Source: an uncultured Sphingomonadaceae bacterium (lineage in GTDB: Bacteria; Pseudomonadota; Alphaproteobacteria; Sphingomonadales; Sphingomonadaceae). From it: a stretch of DNA of 64,000 bases. Position numbers and translations under genes: made by a program. A model generated the notes under the pieces. The model was given only the letters and a program-made list of their open reading frames with translations, was not told the DNA's origin and searched no databases. Shown piece after piece: positions 17,793-26,099 of the stretch. Location: assembly GCA_947497455.1 (NCBI GenBank), contig CANMGU010000002.1:962506-1026505 (forward strand). Reading direction: 5' to 3'. Positions within the stretch are counted from its first letter, which is position 1; each line of letters begins with the position of its first letter.

Positions 17793-19421
17793 TCAGCAGG
17801 GCTCCAGCCAACCTCGATAGTGGACCATTAATCCGACCAGCGGCAGAGTGATGGGTACATCAAAGTGAAAGCGCTCGCTTTCCTCCCATTCGCTTGCCTC
17901 TGATCTCGGTGCCAGAAACAAGGGCAAGGGCAGACACCAGAATTTCCAGCCCGTCATCACCATCGTCAGGCGACTATCTGTGACAGGAAGAGCGAATTGG
18001 AATTGAAGCGGCCCGAAATTCTCTGTGAGAAAGCGCCCTGATTTTCGCAGATGGCTGGTAAAATTTTTGCCCGAAAAACGGCGGGTCCAGCGCTCCCCCT
18101 TGCCATCGACTTTTATGTGAACCTGCAAGTCATGTTTGCCGACAGATGGGAAACCGAAAATCGATGCAATCAGCCGGGCCAAAGGATTTTTGCCACGGGT
18201 AACCTGTGCCTCGCCGCGAAAGCCGCCATCACGCAAAACCGTGTGTAATTGTTGCAAACTGCCTGGCAATTGTTCGAAATCACAACCCATCACTCTTCGA
18301 TAGAGCGAAGGCGCTGTTTCTCGGAAGACAGTCTCATGGGTGATGGCATGGCAATCAAAGAGCGATTGAAATTCGGACAGGGTCAGCAATTGGCTGGCAT
18401 CGTAAGCCCCCGGTTTCAATTGGCCGCGCAATATCTTTTCGGCCAAGATTACAGCGGCAAAAGTGGGGATTTGCGGGCCATCACCTTTTTGCGCGATCAG
18501 CGTCCAAGTTTTGCGGCAAGGTTTCCCTGCCCGATGACCAAATAGCGAAACTTTCATGCCGGAAATGTCAGAGCCAAGGACGCGGGTGATATTCTGAAAT
18601 GAAAGCAGGAATTTTGCTGCCGGTTCGAGTGATTTTATCCATCCCCATCGCACAGGCCAGCTAGCCATCCACAGGCCCAGGTTTTGAAACGCCAGCTCGG
18701 TACCGGCGCGAAAACTGACTGAGGGCATATTCTCAAATTGACGCGGTACAAGCTCTAGATCCGGAACATCTGCTAGTGCGACCAGTCGCAATCCAATGCC
18801 CGGAGTGTCATTTACGTCGAAGTCGATAGAACGGATATCTTGCCAGCCATAGCCGGTATCCCAATGCCCCGCTCGACGGACTCGTATTGGCTTTCCCACA
18901 TAGCTGAGGATGGCCTTGCTGACGGACGACCCGACAGTGGCCTTGTTCGAGGCGCTGATCGCCATTTCGATTGCTTCAACATGTTCGGTTTCGGAGGCCA
19001 AGTGACGGATAACTGCACCGGATAGCGCTGGCACGCTGGATGCGCCGGAAATGACAGGAACACCAGCGGCGATTGCGGCATCATCGAGTTTGCCGATACC
19101 GCATACAAAGGCACGCCCGTCTGCGAGATCCAGATAGGGTATAGCGGAAGCAATTGAATGCTCGGCCACCCTGTAGCTGCTCCCTTGAAATGGCCCAGCA
19201 GCATCAATGATCAGATTAGGTTGATACTGTGTGATGGCTTGTTGGATGTCGCCATTGCGGTCCATCTGGAGAGCCTGCCCATTTTTTATCTTCTGGCAGA
19301 ATTTCTCGGCTTTAAGTTGGCTCCGCCCGGCCACCAGAATGTGATGGCCGCGTTCAGCGAGCAAACCCGACAAGCGCGCGCCAAAGCCGCCATATCCCCC
19401 CAATATCAGGATTTTTTTCAC
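17793..19421 (-). CDS. Saccharopine dehydrogenase-like / DUF4166 protein
   Basis: 542 residues from GTG 19421. The N-terminal Rossmann segment VKKILILGGYGGFGARLSGL, with VAGRSQLKAEKF, is the NADP-binding domain of saccharopine dehydrogenase-like proteins; the C-terminal ~170 residues (VMGCDFEQLPGSLQQLH, GKGERWTRRFSGKNFTS) match the DUF4166 domain. The fusion is seen in proteobacteria, but its reaction is unknown. The frame runs upstream to 19565, but that would overlap the preceding gene by almost 150 bases, whereas GTG forms a GTGA overlap with its stop. It is cotranscribed with the DCC protein. Confidence 0.85.
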   Translation of the reverse strand: MKKILILGGYGGFGARLSGLLAERGHHILVAGRSQLKAEKFCQKIKNGQALQMDRNGDIQQAITQYQPNLIIDAAGPFQGSSYRVAEHSIASAIPYLDLADGRAFVCGIGKLDDAAIAAGVPVISGASSVPALSGAVIRHLASETEHVEAIEMAISASNKATVGSSVSKAILSYVGKPIRVRRAGHWDTGYGWQDIRSIDFDVNDTPGIGLRLVALADVPDLELVPRQFENMPSVSFRAGTELAFQNLGLWMASWPVRWGWIKSLEPAAKFLLSFQNITRVLGSDISGMKVSLFGHRAGKPCRKTWTLIAQKGDGPQIPTFAAVILAEKILRGQLKPGAYDASQLLTLSEFQSLFDCHAITHETVFRETAPSLYRRVMGCDFEQLPGSLQQLHTVLRDGGFRGEAQVTRGKNPLARLIASIFGFPSVGKHDLQVHIKVDGKGERWTRRFSGKNFTSHLRKSGRFLTENFGPLQFQFALPVTDSRLTMVMTGWKFWCLPLPLFLAPRSEASEWEESERFHFDVPITLPLVGLMVHYRGWLEPC

Positions 19422-19879
19422 AACATGCGATCTTGATATTCTGGTGTTGGCAACCAACAGCTGTCCCGTTTTCCAAATATGCGGTACCGATTGCGTGCAA
19501 CGAACAGATAGATCGGATCGCGCAGAAACTTGGGAATAATCCTTGCGACGATTGCCAGCTTCCAAGGCCAGCCAAGACCCTCGTATATTGCAAGAACAGC
19601 ATCGCTGTTCCGCAGCAGTTTGTCTTTATACAACAGTATCAACGTTTCGGGATTGGTCGGATCAATGCCGTATTTCTGGTAAAGTGCGCTGCCATAATCG
19701 CCCTGCATCGCCGCCAGCATAAAATGCTTCCCACGATCATATTTCAGGACGAATTGCGCATTGGCTGAACATAATATGCATTCAGCATCGAAAACGACAA
19801 TTTTCTGATCATCCAGTGATTTAGGCTGTTCGCTATTCTCTGCCATCCCGGCGTTTATTGCCGGATCGTTGGAAAACAT
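19418..19879 (-). CDS. DCC/DUF393 family protein (thiol-disulfide type)
   Basis: About 153 residues from MFSNDPAINAG. The diagnostic motif is VVFDAECILCSAN, a CxxC in the position of the thioredoxin-like DUF393 (DCC) family, followed by LILLYKDKLLRNSDAVLAIY and the C-terminal YRIFGKRDSCW. The redox role is inferred from the fold. The start is uncertain: 19945 would overlap the upstream gene by 61 bases; 19879 and 19846 (MAENSEQ) do not. The TGA overlaps the GTG of the DUF4166 gene, suggesting joint function in one pathway. Confidence 0.85.
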   Translation of the reverse strand: MFSNDPAINAGMAENSEQPKSLDDQKIVVFDAECILCSANAQFVLKYDRGKHFMLAAMQGDYGSALYQKYGIDPTNPETLILLYKDKLLRNSDAVLAIYEGLGWPWKLAIVARIIPKFLRDPIYLFVARNRYRIFGKRDSCWLPTPEYQDRML

Positions 19880-19884
19880 CAATG

Positions 19885-21411
19885 TTACCGCATCACATAT
19901 TTCAAACGCTTGTTCTGATCCGGTTCGAGCAAGTGGATGTCCCATCGCTTGCGTCTTGACCGCTGTCGCTCGAGACGCTGGGCGATCAGTACTTTTTTGC
20001 CATCTGTACGCAGGTTGATCATGCCATAGTTGGCGACGCTGCGTTCGATGGTTTTGAGCGCATCCTGTATCGCCTTTTCCGCTTTGGTTTTTGCGGCCCT
20101 AGTGGCACCTGGATCCTCGATAATTGCCTCGTTGGTGCGCAAGGTCGACCGCAGTTCGGTGCGGACGATATCGGGGTGCTTGATGATTTCCTTGCTTGAT
20201 CGCGCCAGTTCGGTGCTGAAGATCAGCGGTCGTGAACCGCGGCCATATTTGCCGATAACGCCCAGTGTGTCGGGCCGTGGATGGCTATGCGGCTCATCGT
20301 CACCGCTGGATACCACGGTGGCAATCGGATTGACGGCTCGCATGAAGGTGGAAGAGAAGTCGGCGCTGCCATGATGGCAGGCCTTGCTGATGTCCGCTTC
20401 AAAAAACGGGCGGGCGGCTTCGACCATGTCAATTTCGGCTTCCGCATTTGCCGGAGGATGTTTCAGTCCGGTATAATGTTCGAGCAGATAGTCCTGTGAC
20501 CGTTCGTTGAGATCGCCACCAAGTTGAATTTTGACATCGCCGATGGCGATTTGCAGGATCACACTATGACCATTTTTGCTTTTGCCGATGCTGCCGAAAC
20601 TGGGAAGCCCCAGCTTGCCATTGGACAATGTTGTTGGAACCGGACCAAGCAATCTGATCGTCATACCGCGATTGTCGGTTGGTGCGAATCCAGGCAGATA
20701 GATGGGGTCGTTGCTGTCCTCGTTCGCCAGAACGCCTTCGATATTATTGACCCGCCCGCTGGTTTCAGCGGCGTGAAGCAGGTTGGGGTATAGCCGTTTG
20801 CCGCGTTTTGTCGGGGAATCGGTAATAGCCTTCAGTTGATCGCGCGTCTCAATGATGCCCGTAAAGTGCTTGCGGGAGGCGCCTGCAGGCTTCTCGGTCT
20901 TTCCCAATGTGCTTTTTCCGGCGGTAATCTGCTCAACCAATCCGTTGTGGAAAATGCTACCAATCTTGACCTTGCTGTGCTCGAATAACGGCTTGAAGCC
21001 GAAATAATGGTCCTTGTCCGGATGACTGATCACCATATTTTCAAATTTAAAGGACCGTGTGAACCGTCCGAACCGCCAGCGCAGAAAGCGATACATATTG
21101 TCTTCGACGCCGGCATCAACGACCATCGCCTTGTCATCCGGAGTCTGAATATGCGCTCCGTCGCCTTGGCCCACATCAACAAAGTTGACTTCCAGGATGC
21201 GATTGCTTTGCAAATTTTCCTTACGCACCCAACCGGTACGGCCGCGTGACCGGATTTGAAACCAGGGGCCTTTTACATCTTCAATCTTGGCCCAGTCGCC
21301 CCAAAGAAGCTGGTTTATCGGATCTGTTCCCTTTAGCTGGGCTGCGGTACCCTTCGTTTTCCACTGGACGGCAAAAGGATAGGATATGAAAGCTTGGTCA
21401 CCTGTCTGCAC
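19885..21411 (-). CDS. SH3-like / ComEC-type metallo-beta-lactamase-fold protein
   Basis: 508 residues from GTG 21411, with GGAGGAG 6 bases upstream. Residues ~5-70 form an SH3-like module (GPWFQIRSRGRTGWVRKENL). From residue 74 comes the ComEC/Rec2-type hydrolase domain: VDVGQGDG, then His130, Asp132, Asp134 and His135 in SHPDKDHYFG and the late CHHGSADFS. A Lys/Arg-rich helical tail (about 400-508) ends it. No transmembrane helices or signal peptide are seen, unlike true ComEC. It is probably a soluble metal-dependent nuclease or phosphodiesterase; the substrate is unknown. Confidence 0.85.
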   Translation of the reverse strand: MQTGDQAFISYPFAVQWKTKGTAAQLKGTDPINQLLWGDWAKIEDVKGPWFQIRSRGRTGWVRKENLQSNRILEVNFVDVGQGDGAHIQTPDDKAMVVDAGVEDNMYRFLRWRFGRFTRSFKFENMVISHPDKDHYFGFKPLFEHSKVKIGSIFHNGLVEQITAGKSTLGKTEKPAGASRKHFTGIIETRDQLKAITDSPTKRGKRLYPNLLHAAETSGRVNNIEGVLANEDSNDPIYLPGFAPTDNRGMTIRLLGPVPTTLSNGKLGLPSFGSIGKSKNGHSVILQIAIGDVKIQLGGDLNERSQDYLLEHYTGLKHPPANAEAEIDMVEAARPFFEADISKACHHGSADFSSTFMRAVNPIATVVSSGDDEPHSHPRPDTLGVIGKYGRGSRPLIFSTELARSSKEIIKHPDIVRTELRSTLRTNEAIIEDPGATRAAKTKAEKAIQDALKTIERSVANYGMINLRTDGKKVLIAQRLERQRSRRKRWDIHLLEPDQNKRLKYVMR

Positions 21412-21592
21412 GGTTTTCTCCTCCGTTTAAAACGGTTAGTCGATGACCCGTGGTTTTAACTGACCTTGTTGCAGGTCAGATGCTTGTTGGCAGATTACCG
21501 ATCTGCAGATGACCAAACTAGCAAATATTCTCAGCTTGTAAACGTCCTCCCAGCCTGTCTGGTTCAGCATTGATCCGATATTTGAACGCGAC

Positions 21593-22366
21593 CTAGTCTG
21601 ATTTCCTGACGGTCGTCATGCGGTAAAACTCGACCTTGCTCGTTCCCGATCCGAAATAGCGTGAATTCGCCTTATATTCGGCGCTTCCACGGACTTTGGT
21701 AAAGCCGTCCAGCGTATCCCACTCGACAAAAGTCAACTGGCCCGGTGCGCTATTGGTAATGCTATTGGCTTCATATTGCGGGTTGTGCATCTTATAGATG
21801 AACCGCCCTCCAGCAGCCGTAACAGCAGGTTCAATGCCTTTGAGATAGCGCTGGTAGTCGCCCGGGTTTTCAGGATTCAGCCAAGCTACGACCAACGTAT
21901 AGCTCTTGCTCGGATCAAATTTGAGGTTGAGATCGCTCTTAAGCTCCGCGCTATATATTTTTAGCTCTTCCCAGATTTTCGGACGCATTGCCTTGATTGC
22001 TGGCCATTCGGGAGCATTTGACAGGCCTTTTTCAGCTGCTGCATCGGGGTAGGAATAAAAAATCAGCCCTGACGGTTTATAGTCGCTGATAATCACATCA
22101 TCCATCGCCAAAACCGCTTCACGCTGCAGGCCATATCGCGCGCCAAGCGTAAAGGCCTTTTTATAATATTCTTGTCGAGCGGCGGTTTCATCCGGTTTTG
22201 CTTGTGGCAGGATGATAGAGAGAAATTGCCCTTTTTTCAGCGTCAGGCTGTCCATCGCAACAACAGATTTCGCCGCAGCCTCTTGCGTGGATTGGCTGCA
22301 AGCCGGGGTAAAGGTGAAGGCTGCGCTTAGTGACAAAATGACGGCGACGGTCCGGATCGATAACAT
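21593..22366 (-). CDS. Predicted lipoprotein with a DUF1330-like alpha/beta barrel
   Basis: 257 residues, signal peptide with FTPAC as lipobox (Cys about residue 23). The C-terminal ~90 residues (PAVTAAGGRFIYKMHNPQYE; LTFVEWDTLDGFTKVRGSAE; SKVEFYRMTTV) follow the DUF1330/dimeric ferredoxin-like pattern, and the middle (SLILPQ..., VLAMDDVIISDYKPSG) may be a second, diverged copy. The role is unknown. It is divergent from the LysR gene, with about 100 bases between starts, so LysR may control it. Confidence 0.7.
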   Translation of the reverse strand: MLSIRTVAVILSLSAAFTFTPACSQSTQEAAAKSVVAMDSLTLKKGQFLSIILPQAKPDETAARQEYYKKAFTLGARYGLQREAVLAMDDVIISDYKPSGLIFYSYPDAAAEKGLSNAPEWPAIKAMRPKIWEELKIYSAELKSDLNLKFDPSKSYTLVVAWLNPENPGDYQRYLKGIEPAVTAAGGRFIYKMHNPQYEANSITNSAPGQLTFVEWDTLDGFTKVRGSAEYKANSRYFGSGTSKVEFYRMTTVRKSD

Positions 22367-22454
22367 ATTTGAGACTCCAATATATGGTACTTTGTTGCGT
22401 TATCGCACCGTATAACGCGGGTCCTGCGCAAAATATGGATTTATTTTGATAGGG

Positions 22455-22476
22455 TTTGGTGCAATAATGCACCAAA
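22455..22476. promoter_or_regulatory. Perfect 9-bp palindrome at the LysR gene start
   Basis: TTTGGTGCA (22455-22463) and TGCACCAAA (22468-22476) are exact inverted repeats around ATAA. The site lies between the divergent lipoprotein and LysR genes and overlaps the candidate ATG codons of the latter at 22467 and 22476. LysR proteins usually bind a dyad near their own promoter, so this is a good autoregulatory operator candidate; binding is inferred. Confidence 0.5.
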
Positions 22477-23363
22477 TGGCAAATTGGGATGACTATCGAC
22501 TGATATTGGCGCTGTCGCGCTCGGGCACTATCCGGGGGGCGGCGACATTGCTGGGGGTAACCCATTCGACGGTCTCAAGGCGGCTCAGTGTAATTAATCA
22601 GCAACATGGCGGTATCGTGTTTGAACGGGTCACAGGCGGCTATCAAACCACGGAACTTGGCAGGCGGATGGTCGATGCGGCGCAAAGGATGGAAGAAATT
22701 GATCTGTCTGCTGATCGCCAGCAGCGCGCGATAGAAACCGAGCTGTCCGGACCGGTCACCTTGTCCTTGCCGGACGCATTGGCCGAGCATCTGTTGCTCG
22801 ATCCGATAGGCGAGTTCTGCCAGCGCCATCCGAAGATCGATTTGACAATTTATAGCTCTTACCAGTTTGCCGATCTTGACAGGTCGGAAGCCGATATTGT
22901 TGTGCGCGGTGTTGATGCTCCACCCGACCATTATGTTGGGCGGCGTCTATTTCCCTATATGTTGTGCCACTATTGCCGCGCAGACTATCTGGTAAAAACA
23001 TTGCCGGAGGACCGCCGCTGGATCTCCGGCTCCTATAACGGGGGTAGGCCGGATTGGATAAGCGCTTCCTCCTTCCCCGATGCACCAATAATATTGGCGC
23101 TCGACGATATAGATCTGCGTCACAAAGCGGCTTTATCCGGCCTGGGTATGATACGAACCGCTTGCTATATTGCCGATCCCAACCCTGCTTTCGCTCGATT
23201 GCCAGACGCAAAACCAGAGGCGGCGCAGGACTTTTGGGTATTAACCCACCCGGACCTGAAGGATACACCGCGGATCAAAGCGCTGATGCGCTATATTATC
23301 GGGGTGATGACGGATCATAAGGACCTGTTGCAAGGCCGATCGACCGGATCAACTGCTGGTTGA
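22476..23363 (+). CDS. LysR-family transcriptional regulator
   Basis: 295 residues. The N-terminal winged HTH is clear: DDYRLILALSRSGTIRGAAT, LLGVTHSTVSRRLSVINQQH, FERVTGGYQTTELG. The rest is a substrate-binding-like effector domain (PVTLSLPDALAEHLL; YSSYQFADLDRSEADIVVRG), which carries the coinducer site. MANWDDY (22476) is the start typical of this subfamily; ATG 22467 and TTG 22446 are in-frame alternatives, and none has a good ribosome site. Divergent from the lipoprotein gene at 22366, the likely target. Confidence 0.92.
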   Translation: MANWDDYRLILALSRSGTIRGAATLLGVTHSTVSRRLSVINQQHGGIVFERVTGGYQTTELGRRMVDAAQRMEEIDLSADRQQRAIETELSGPVTLSLPDALAEHLLLDPIGEFCQRHPKIDLTIYSSYQFADLDRSEADIVVRGVDAPPDHYVGRRLFPYMLCHYCRADYLVKTLPEDRRWISGSYNGGRPDWISASSFPDAPIILALDDIDLRHKAALSGLGMIRTACYIADPNPAFARLPDAKPEAAQDFWVLTHPDLKDTPRIKALMRYIIGVMTDHKDLLQGRSTGSTAG

Positions 23364-23688
23364 TAAGTTCTGCATGCTGCTGCGTATCAACTGGTCTAGA
23401 TTATCGCAGGCAAGATACTGTGTTTATGCCGAACCTGTCCTGCCTGTGCGAAACGGATATGAAAGCGCCGTTCGTTGACATTTCTACATCAGAATGCCTA
23501 TTGAGGGCGGGTCTTATCACATTATTTCAATAATTTGATATATTGGCAGGGGGCTTATGATTACAGTATATTTAAGGCTTTCTGTTGCGGAATGCCTTCG
23601 ATGCTAGTGCGGCTAGGCACTACTCTATTGTTCGTGTGCAATTGGAATAGCACTTTTGGTGATCGAGCCCGTTACGCTTGCGGCGGCT
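23364..23688. other. Intergenic stretch without a supported gene
   Basis: About 325 bases between the LysR gene and the acyltransferase gene. It is AT-richer than the flanks in its second half. I see only a small dyad, TAGTGC (23605-23610) with GCACTA (23617-23622), and no convincing ORF, terminator or sigma-70 promoter. Confidence 0.5.
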
Positions 23689-24783
23689 ATGAGTAATAAC
23701 GCGGGCGCCATGAAGCACATCCCTGCACTGGATGGTCTTCGGGCCTTTGCGGTTCTTATTGTCATGATATCTCATGGCGGCTTTGGACATATCGTTCCGG
23801 GTGGCTTCGGGGTTACAATCTTTTTCTTTCTGAGCGGTTATCTGATCACGACATTGCTCCGCCGGGAGTTTGAGAAAAGCGACAAGATCGATTTCAAGGG
23901 ATTTTACTTTCGCAGAATCGTCCGGATATTTCCGCCCATGTATGTGGCGATCCTATTTGCCGTCATTTTATCTCTCCTATCCTTGCAGCCCGAAGCGATA
24001 AAATATGAAAACCTTTATTGGGATTTCCTTTTCCTAAGCAATTATTCGCCAGGCTTTGATGGTAATAGCGGGATTAGAATACCGCTCTGGTCGCTTGATG
24101 TGGAGGAACATTTCTATATGATTTTTCCGCTTTTCTATTTCATGTTTGCGTCGAAACTATCGAGCCGGAATGTTGCATTATCATGTGCAGCGATATGTTT
24201 AATTGTCTTGTTGGTCAGGATCATCAACGTGGCCGTTCTCGATGATTTCAGCAACAATTATTACTGGTCTCACACGCGCATCGATTCCATTCTTTTTGGC
24301 TGCTGTCTGGCGCTCTGGAACAACCCGAATGCCGATGGTCCCGACTATTTTAAAAGTCCCTGGTTCAGTTTGATCATGGCCGGGGTGTTGCTCTTGGCGG
24401 CTTTTGTCATCCGGGATCCGGTTTTTCGAGAGACGCTGCGCTATTCAATTCAGGGTATCGGACTATTTTTCCTGTTCAATTTCATCGTCCGGGACAACAG
24501 CATCATTAAGCAGATTCTAGGCTCGGGCATTATGCGTTTCGTCGCACTATTATCCTATAGCCTCTATCTGATACACTTGCCGCTATTCGTCGCAATCAAC
24601 ATGCTCATGCCAGAATATCCGCCTATGGTCCGGCTAGCTGTTGGGACAGCATTGTCGTTCGCCTTTGCTTACGCGATCTATATATTTGTGGAACGACCGC
24701 TTGCGCAATGGCGCAGAAAGACGGAAGCGAAATGGCAATTGACCAAAAGGGAAGCAAATCTTGAAACCGGTCAGGCAGGATAA
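23689..24783 (+). CDS. Acyltransferase family 3 (OafA/YrhL-like) membrane protein
   Basis: About 364 residues, start at MSNNAGAMKH; a GTG at 23656 and an ATG at 23710 are in frame. It opens with the family signature IPALDGLRAFAVLIVMISHG, containing the catalytic-region His, followed by GGFGVTIFFFLSGYLI, FYFRRIVRIFPPMY and about ten membrane spans, ending YIFVERPLAQWRRK. Such enzymes O-acetylate sugars of surface polysaccharides or peptidoglycan. There is no SGNH domain fused at the C-terminus, but a separate SGNH hydrolase follows 94 bases downstream, so they may act in sequence. Confidence 0.92.
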   Translation: MSNNAGAMKHIPALDGLRAFAVLIVMISHGGFGHIVPGGFGVTIFFFLSGYLITTLLRREFEKSDKIDFKGFYFRRIVRIFPPMYVAILFAVILSLLSLQPEAIKYENLYWDFLFLSNYSPGFDGNSGIRIPLWSLDVEEHFYMIFPLFYFMFASKLSSRNVALSCAAICLIVLLVRIINVAVLDDFSNNYYWSHTRIDSILFGCCLALWNNPNADGPDYFKSPWFSLIMAGVLLLAAFVIRDPVFRETLRYSIQGIGLFFLFNFIVRDNSIIKQILGSGIMRFVALLSYSLYLIHLPLFVAINMLMPEYPPMVRLAVGTALSFAFAYAIYIFVERPLAQWRRKTEAKWQLTKREANLETGQAG

Positions 24784-24877
24784 GAGCTTGGAATTGGTTT
24801 CCCGAATGGACGCATTCATCTATTTTTAACCATGAATATTATAGTTTTCACGAATATAGATTTTTCAGGGTAGCTCT

Positions 24878-25678
24878 ATGGCACAGAAGAAGGCAGTTCT
24901 ATTTCTTGCATTCATGCTTGTGGCTTTCGCGCTGCCAACCAACCTGTCTAGCGCTCGAAGTGAAACTACAGCGACGATAACCCTCCCGGTAGAGCGGTCT
25001 TCGGTTTCAGTGCTCCAATCAAAGCCAACTCCTGCTGCATTGCCCAATGCCAGGCAGAAGCCGACTCAAGGGATCGCAACAAACAGGAAGCCTGTCATTG
25101 TCGCTGAGGGCGACAGTATATCCAAATATTGGGGCGGCAATTATACCGGAATTTTTAAAAGATCGCGCCCTGACATCGAGTTTCATGGACTGGCCAAAGG
25201 TGGCTCAACGATAAAGTCCATAACAGCACGGCGAGATGCGGTTCTGGCATTGAAACCGCATGTTGTATCGGTATTTGTCGGCGCCAATGACCTGGGCAAA
25301 TATGATGATCCATCGAAATTTGCCGATGCTCTTTTCGCTTATGCGGAACCCTTAAAGGCTGCCGGTATCAAAGTTGTCTTTGCCACCAATTTGGCCAGAA
25401 GTGTGCCGACCTCACCGGCCTTTAACTTCAAGCATAATCGCAATCGCAAAGAAGTCTCTAGGTTGTTGCGCCAGGCGGTCGGCACAAAAATTGATGCCGT
25501 TGTCGATTTTGCCGCCGATCCGACCATGGGGACAGATGCGGCAACAGGGAATAGAACGCTATTTTCTGACGGCTTACACCCCACGGATTCCACCCATGGT
25601 GTCGGCGAAGGCGGCCAGCGAAAACTGGCACGCATCTATGCGCCGGTCATGAATGCGGTGATCGACAATCTGCCTTAA
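24878..25678 (+). CDS. Exported SGNH/GDSL hydrolase
   Basis: 266 residues. Signal peptide (hydrophobic core residues 6-20), then a Ser/Pro/Thr-rich linker to about residue 70. The SGNH blocks are complete: Ser80 in VAEGDSISKYWGG, the Gly of GLAKGGST, Asn137 in VGANDLG, and Asp231/His234 in FSDGLHPTD. The domain hydrolyses or transfers acyl esters, often on polysaccharides, in the periplasm. Its position after an acyltransferase 3 gene mirrors the fused OafA arrangement, in which the SGNH domain passes the acetyl group on to sugar. Confidence 0.88.
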   Translation: MAQKKAVLFLAFMLVAFALPTNLSSARSETTATITLPVERSSVSVLQSKPTPAALPNARQKPTQGIATNRKPVIVAEGDSISKYWGGNYTGIFKRSRPDIEFHGLAKGGSTIKSITARRDAVLALKPHVVSVFVGANDLGKYDDPSKFADALFAYAEPLKAAGIKVVFATNLARSVPTSPAFNFKHNRNRKEVSRLLRQAVGTKIDAVVDFAADPTMGTDAATGNRTLFSDGLHPTDSTHGVGEGGQRKLARIYAPVMNAVIDNLP

Positions 25679-25753
25679 TGTGATGGCCTAGACGAGAGCA
25701 GCTCTGATTACTGCCTGACTTTTTTGTCCCTAATCTAGCAAAGAGAAATGAAA

Positions 25754-25786
25754 AGAGGCTGTCGATCTCTGGGATCGACAGCCTCT
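25754..25786 (-). terminator. Intrinsic terminator of the small minus-strand gene
   Basis: A perfect 14-bp stem (AGAGGCTGTCGATC / GATCGACAGCCTCT) with a 5-base loop. Read on the minus strand it is followed by TTTTCATTTCTC, a U-rich tract; on the plus strand no U tract follows. It therefore ends minus-strand transcription and is the main sign that a gene lies just upstream at 25834-25938. Confidence 0.85.
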
Positions 25787-25833
25787 AAGCATGGGTCAGC
25801 GGTTGGAAGTGCCGCTGCCGGGTTGCCTGATTG

Positions 25834-25938
25834 TTAAATCAGAGTTGCCCCCCGAACGGATTTTTCCGACCCCTGTGCTGAACCATGAGACATCGGACCA
25901 CCTCCTTTCGCTTGTTGATAAGATACGAACTGTTGCAT
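25834..25938 (-). CDS. 34-residue small protein with its own terminator
   Basis: ATG 25938 (GGAG, 8-base spacer) encodes MQQFVSYQQAKGGGPMSHG followed by SAQGSEKSVRGATLI, stop 25834. An inner ATG at 25893 (MSHGSAQG) follows AAAGGAGGTGGTCCG, a near-ideal Shine-Dalgarno sequence, and would give 19 residues; this strong site is the best evidence for translation. A perfect terminator lies 48 bases after the stop, so it is a monocistronic unit of about 200 bases. No family is recognised: it could be a small regulator or a peptide precursor, or the transcript could act as an sRNA. Confidence 0.55.
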   Translation of the reverse strand: MQQFVSYQQAKGGGPMSHGSAQGSEKSVRGATLI

Positions 25939-26099
25939 TGAAAATCTCCGCTTGTTCGACGATTCGAATGTGAATCATTCGCCGGATGCGAACAAGACTT
26001 GAATTATTTTAATTTGCTGTCAAAATCCGGCGTTCCGTCCAAAAACAGACCTGTCGCACAAGCGTAACCGCTCGGCTGAGACCTGTTCGTTGCGCAAGT

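Noticed and set aside
17205..17811. Minus-strand frames of 109 and 167 codons opposite the DUF3617 gene
   Set aside because: They mirror the DUF3617 gene, which has a clear signal peptide and family pattern on the plus strand.
25791..25978. 60-residue frames on both strands overlapping the small-gene region
   Set aside because: They lack ribosome sites; the 34-codon frame has both a strong ribosome site and the terminator.
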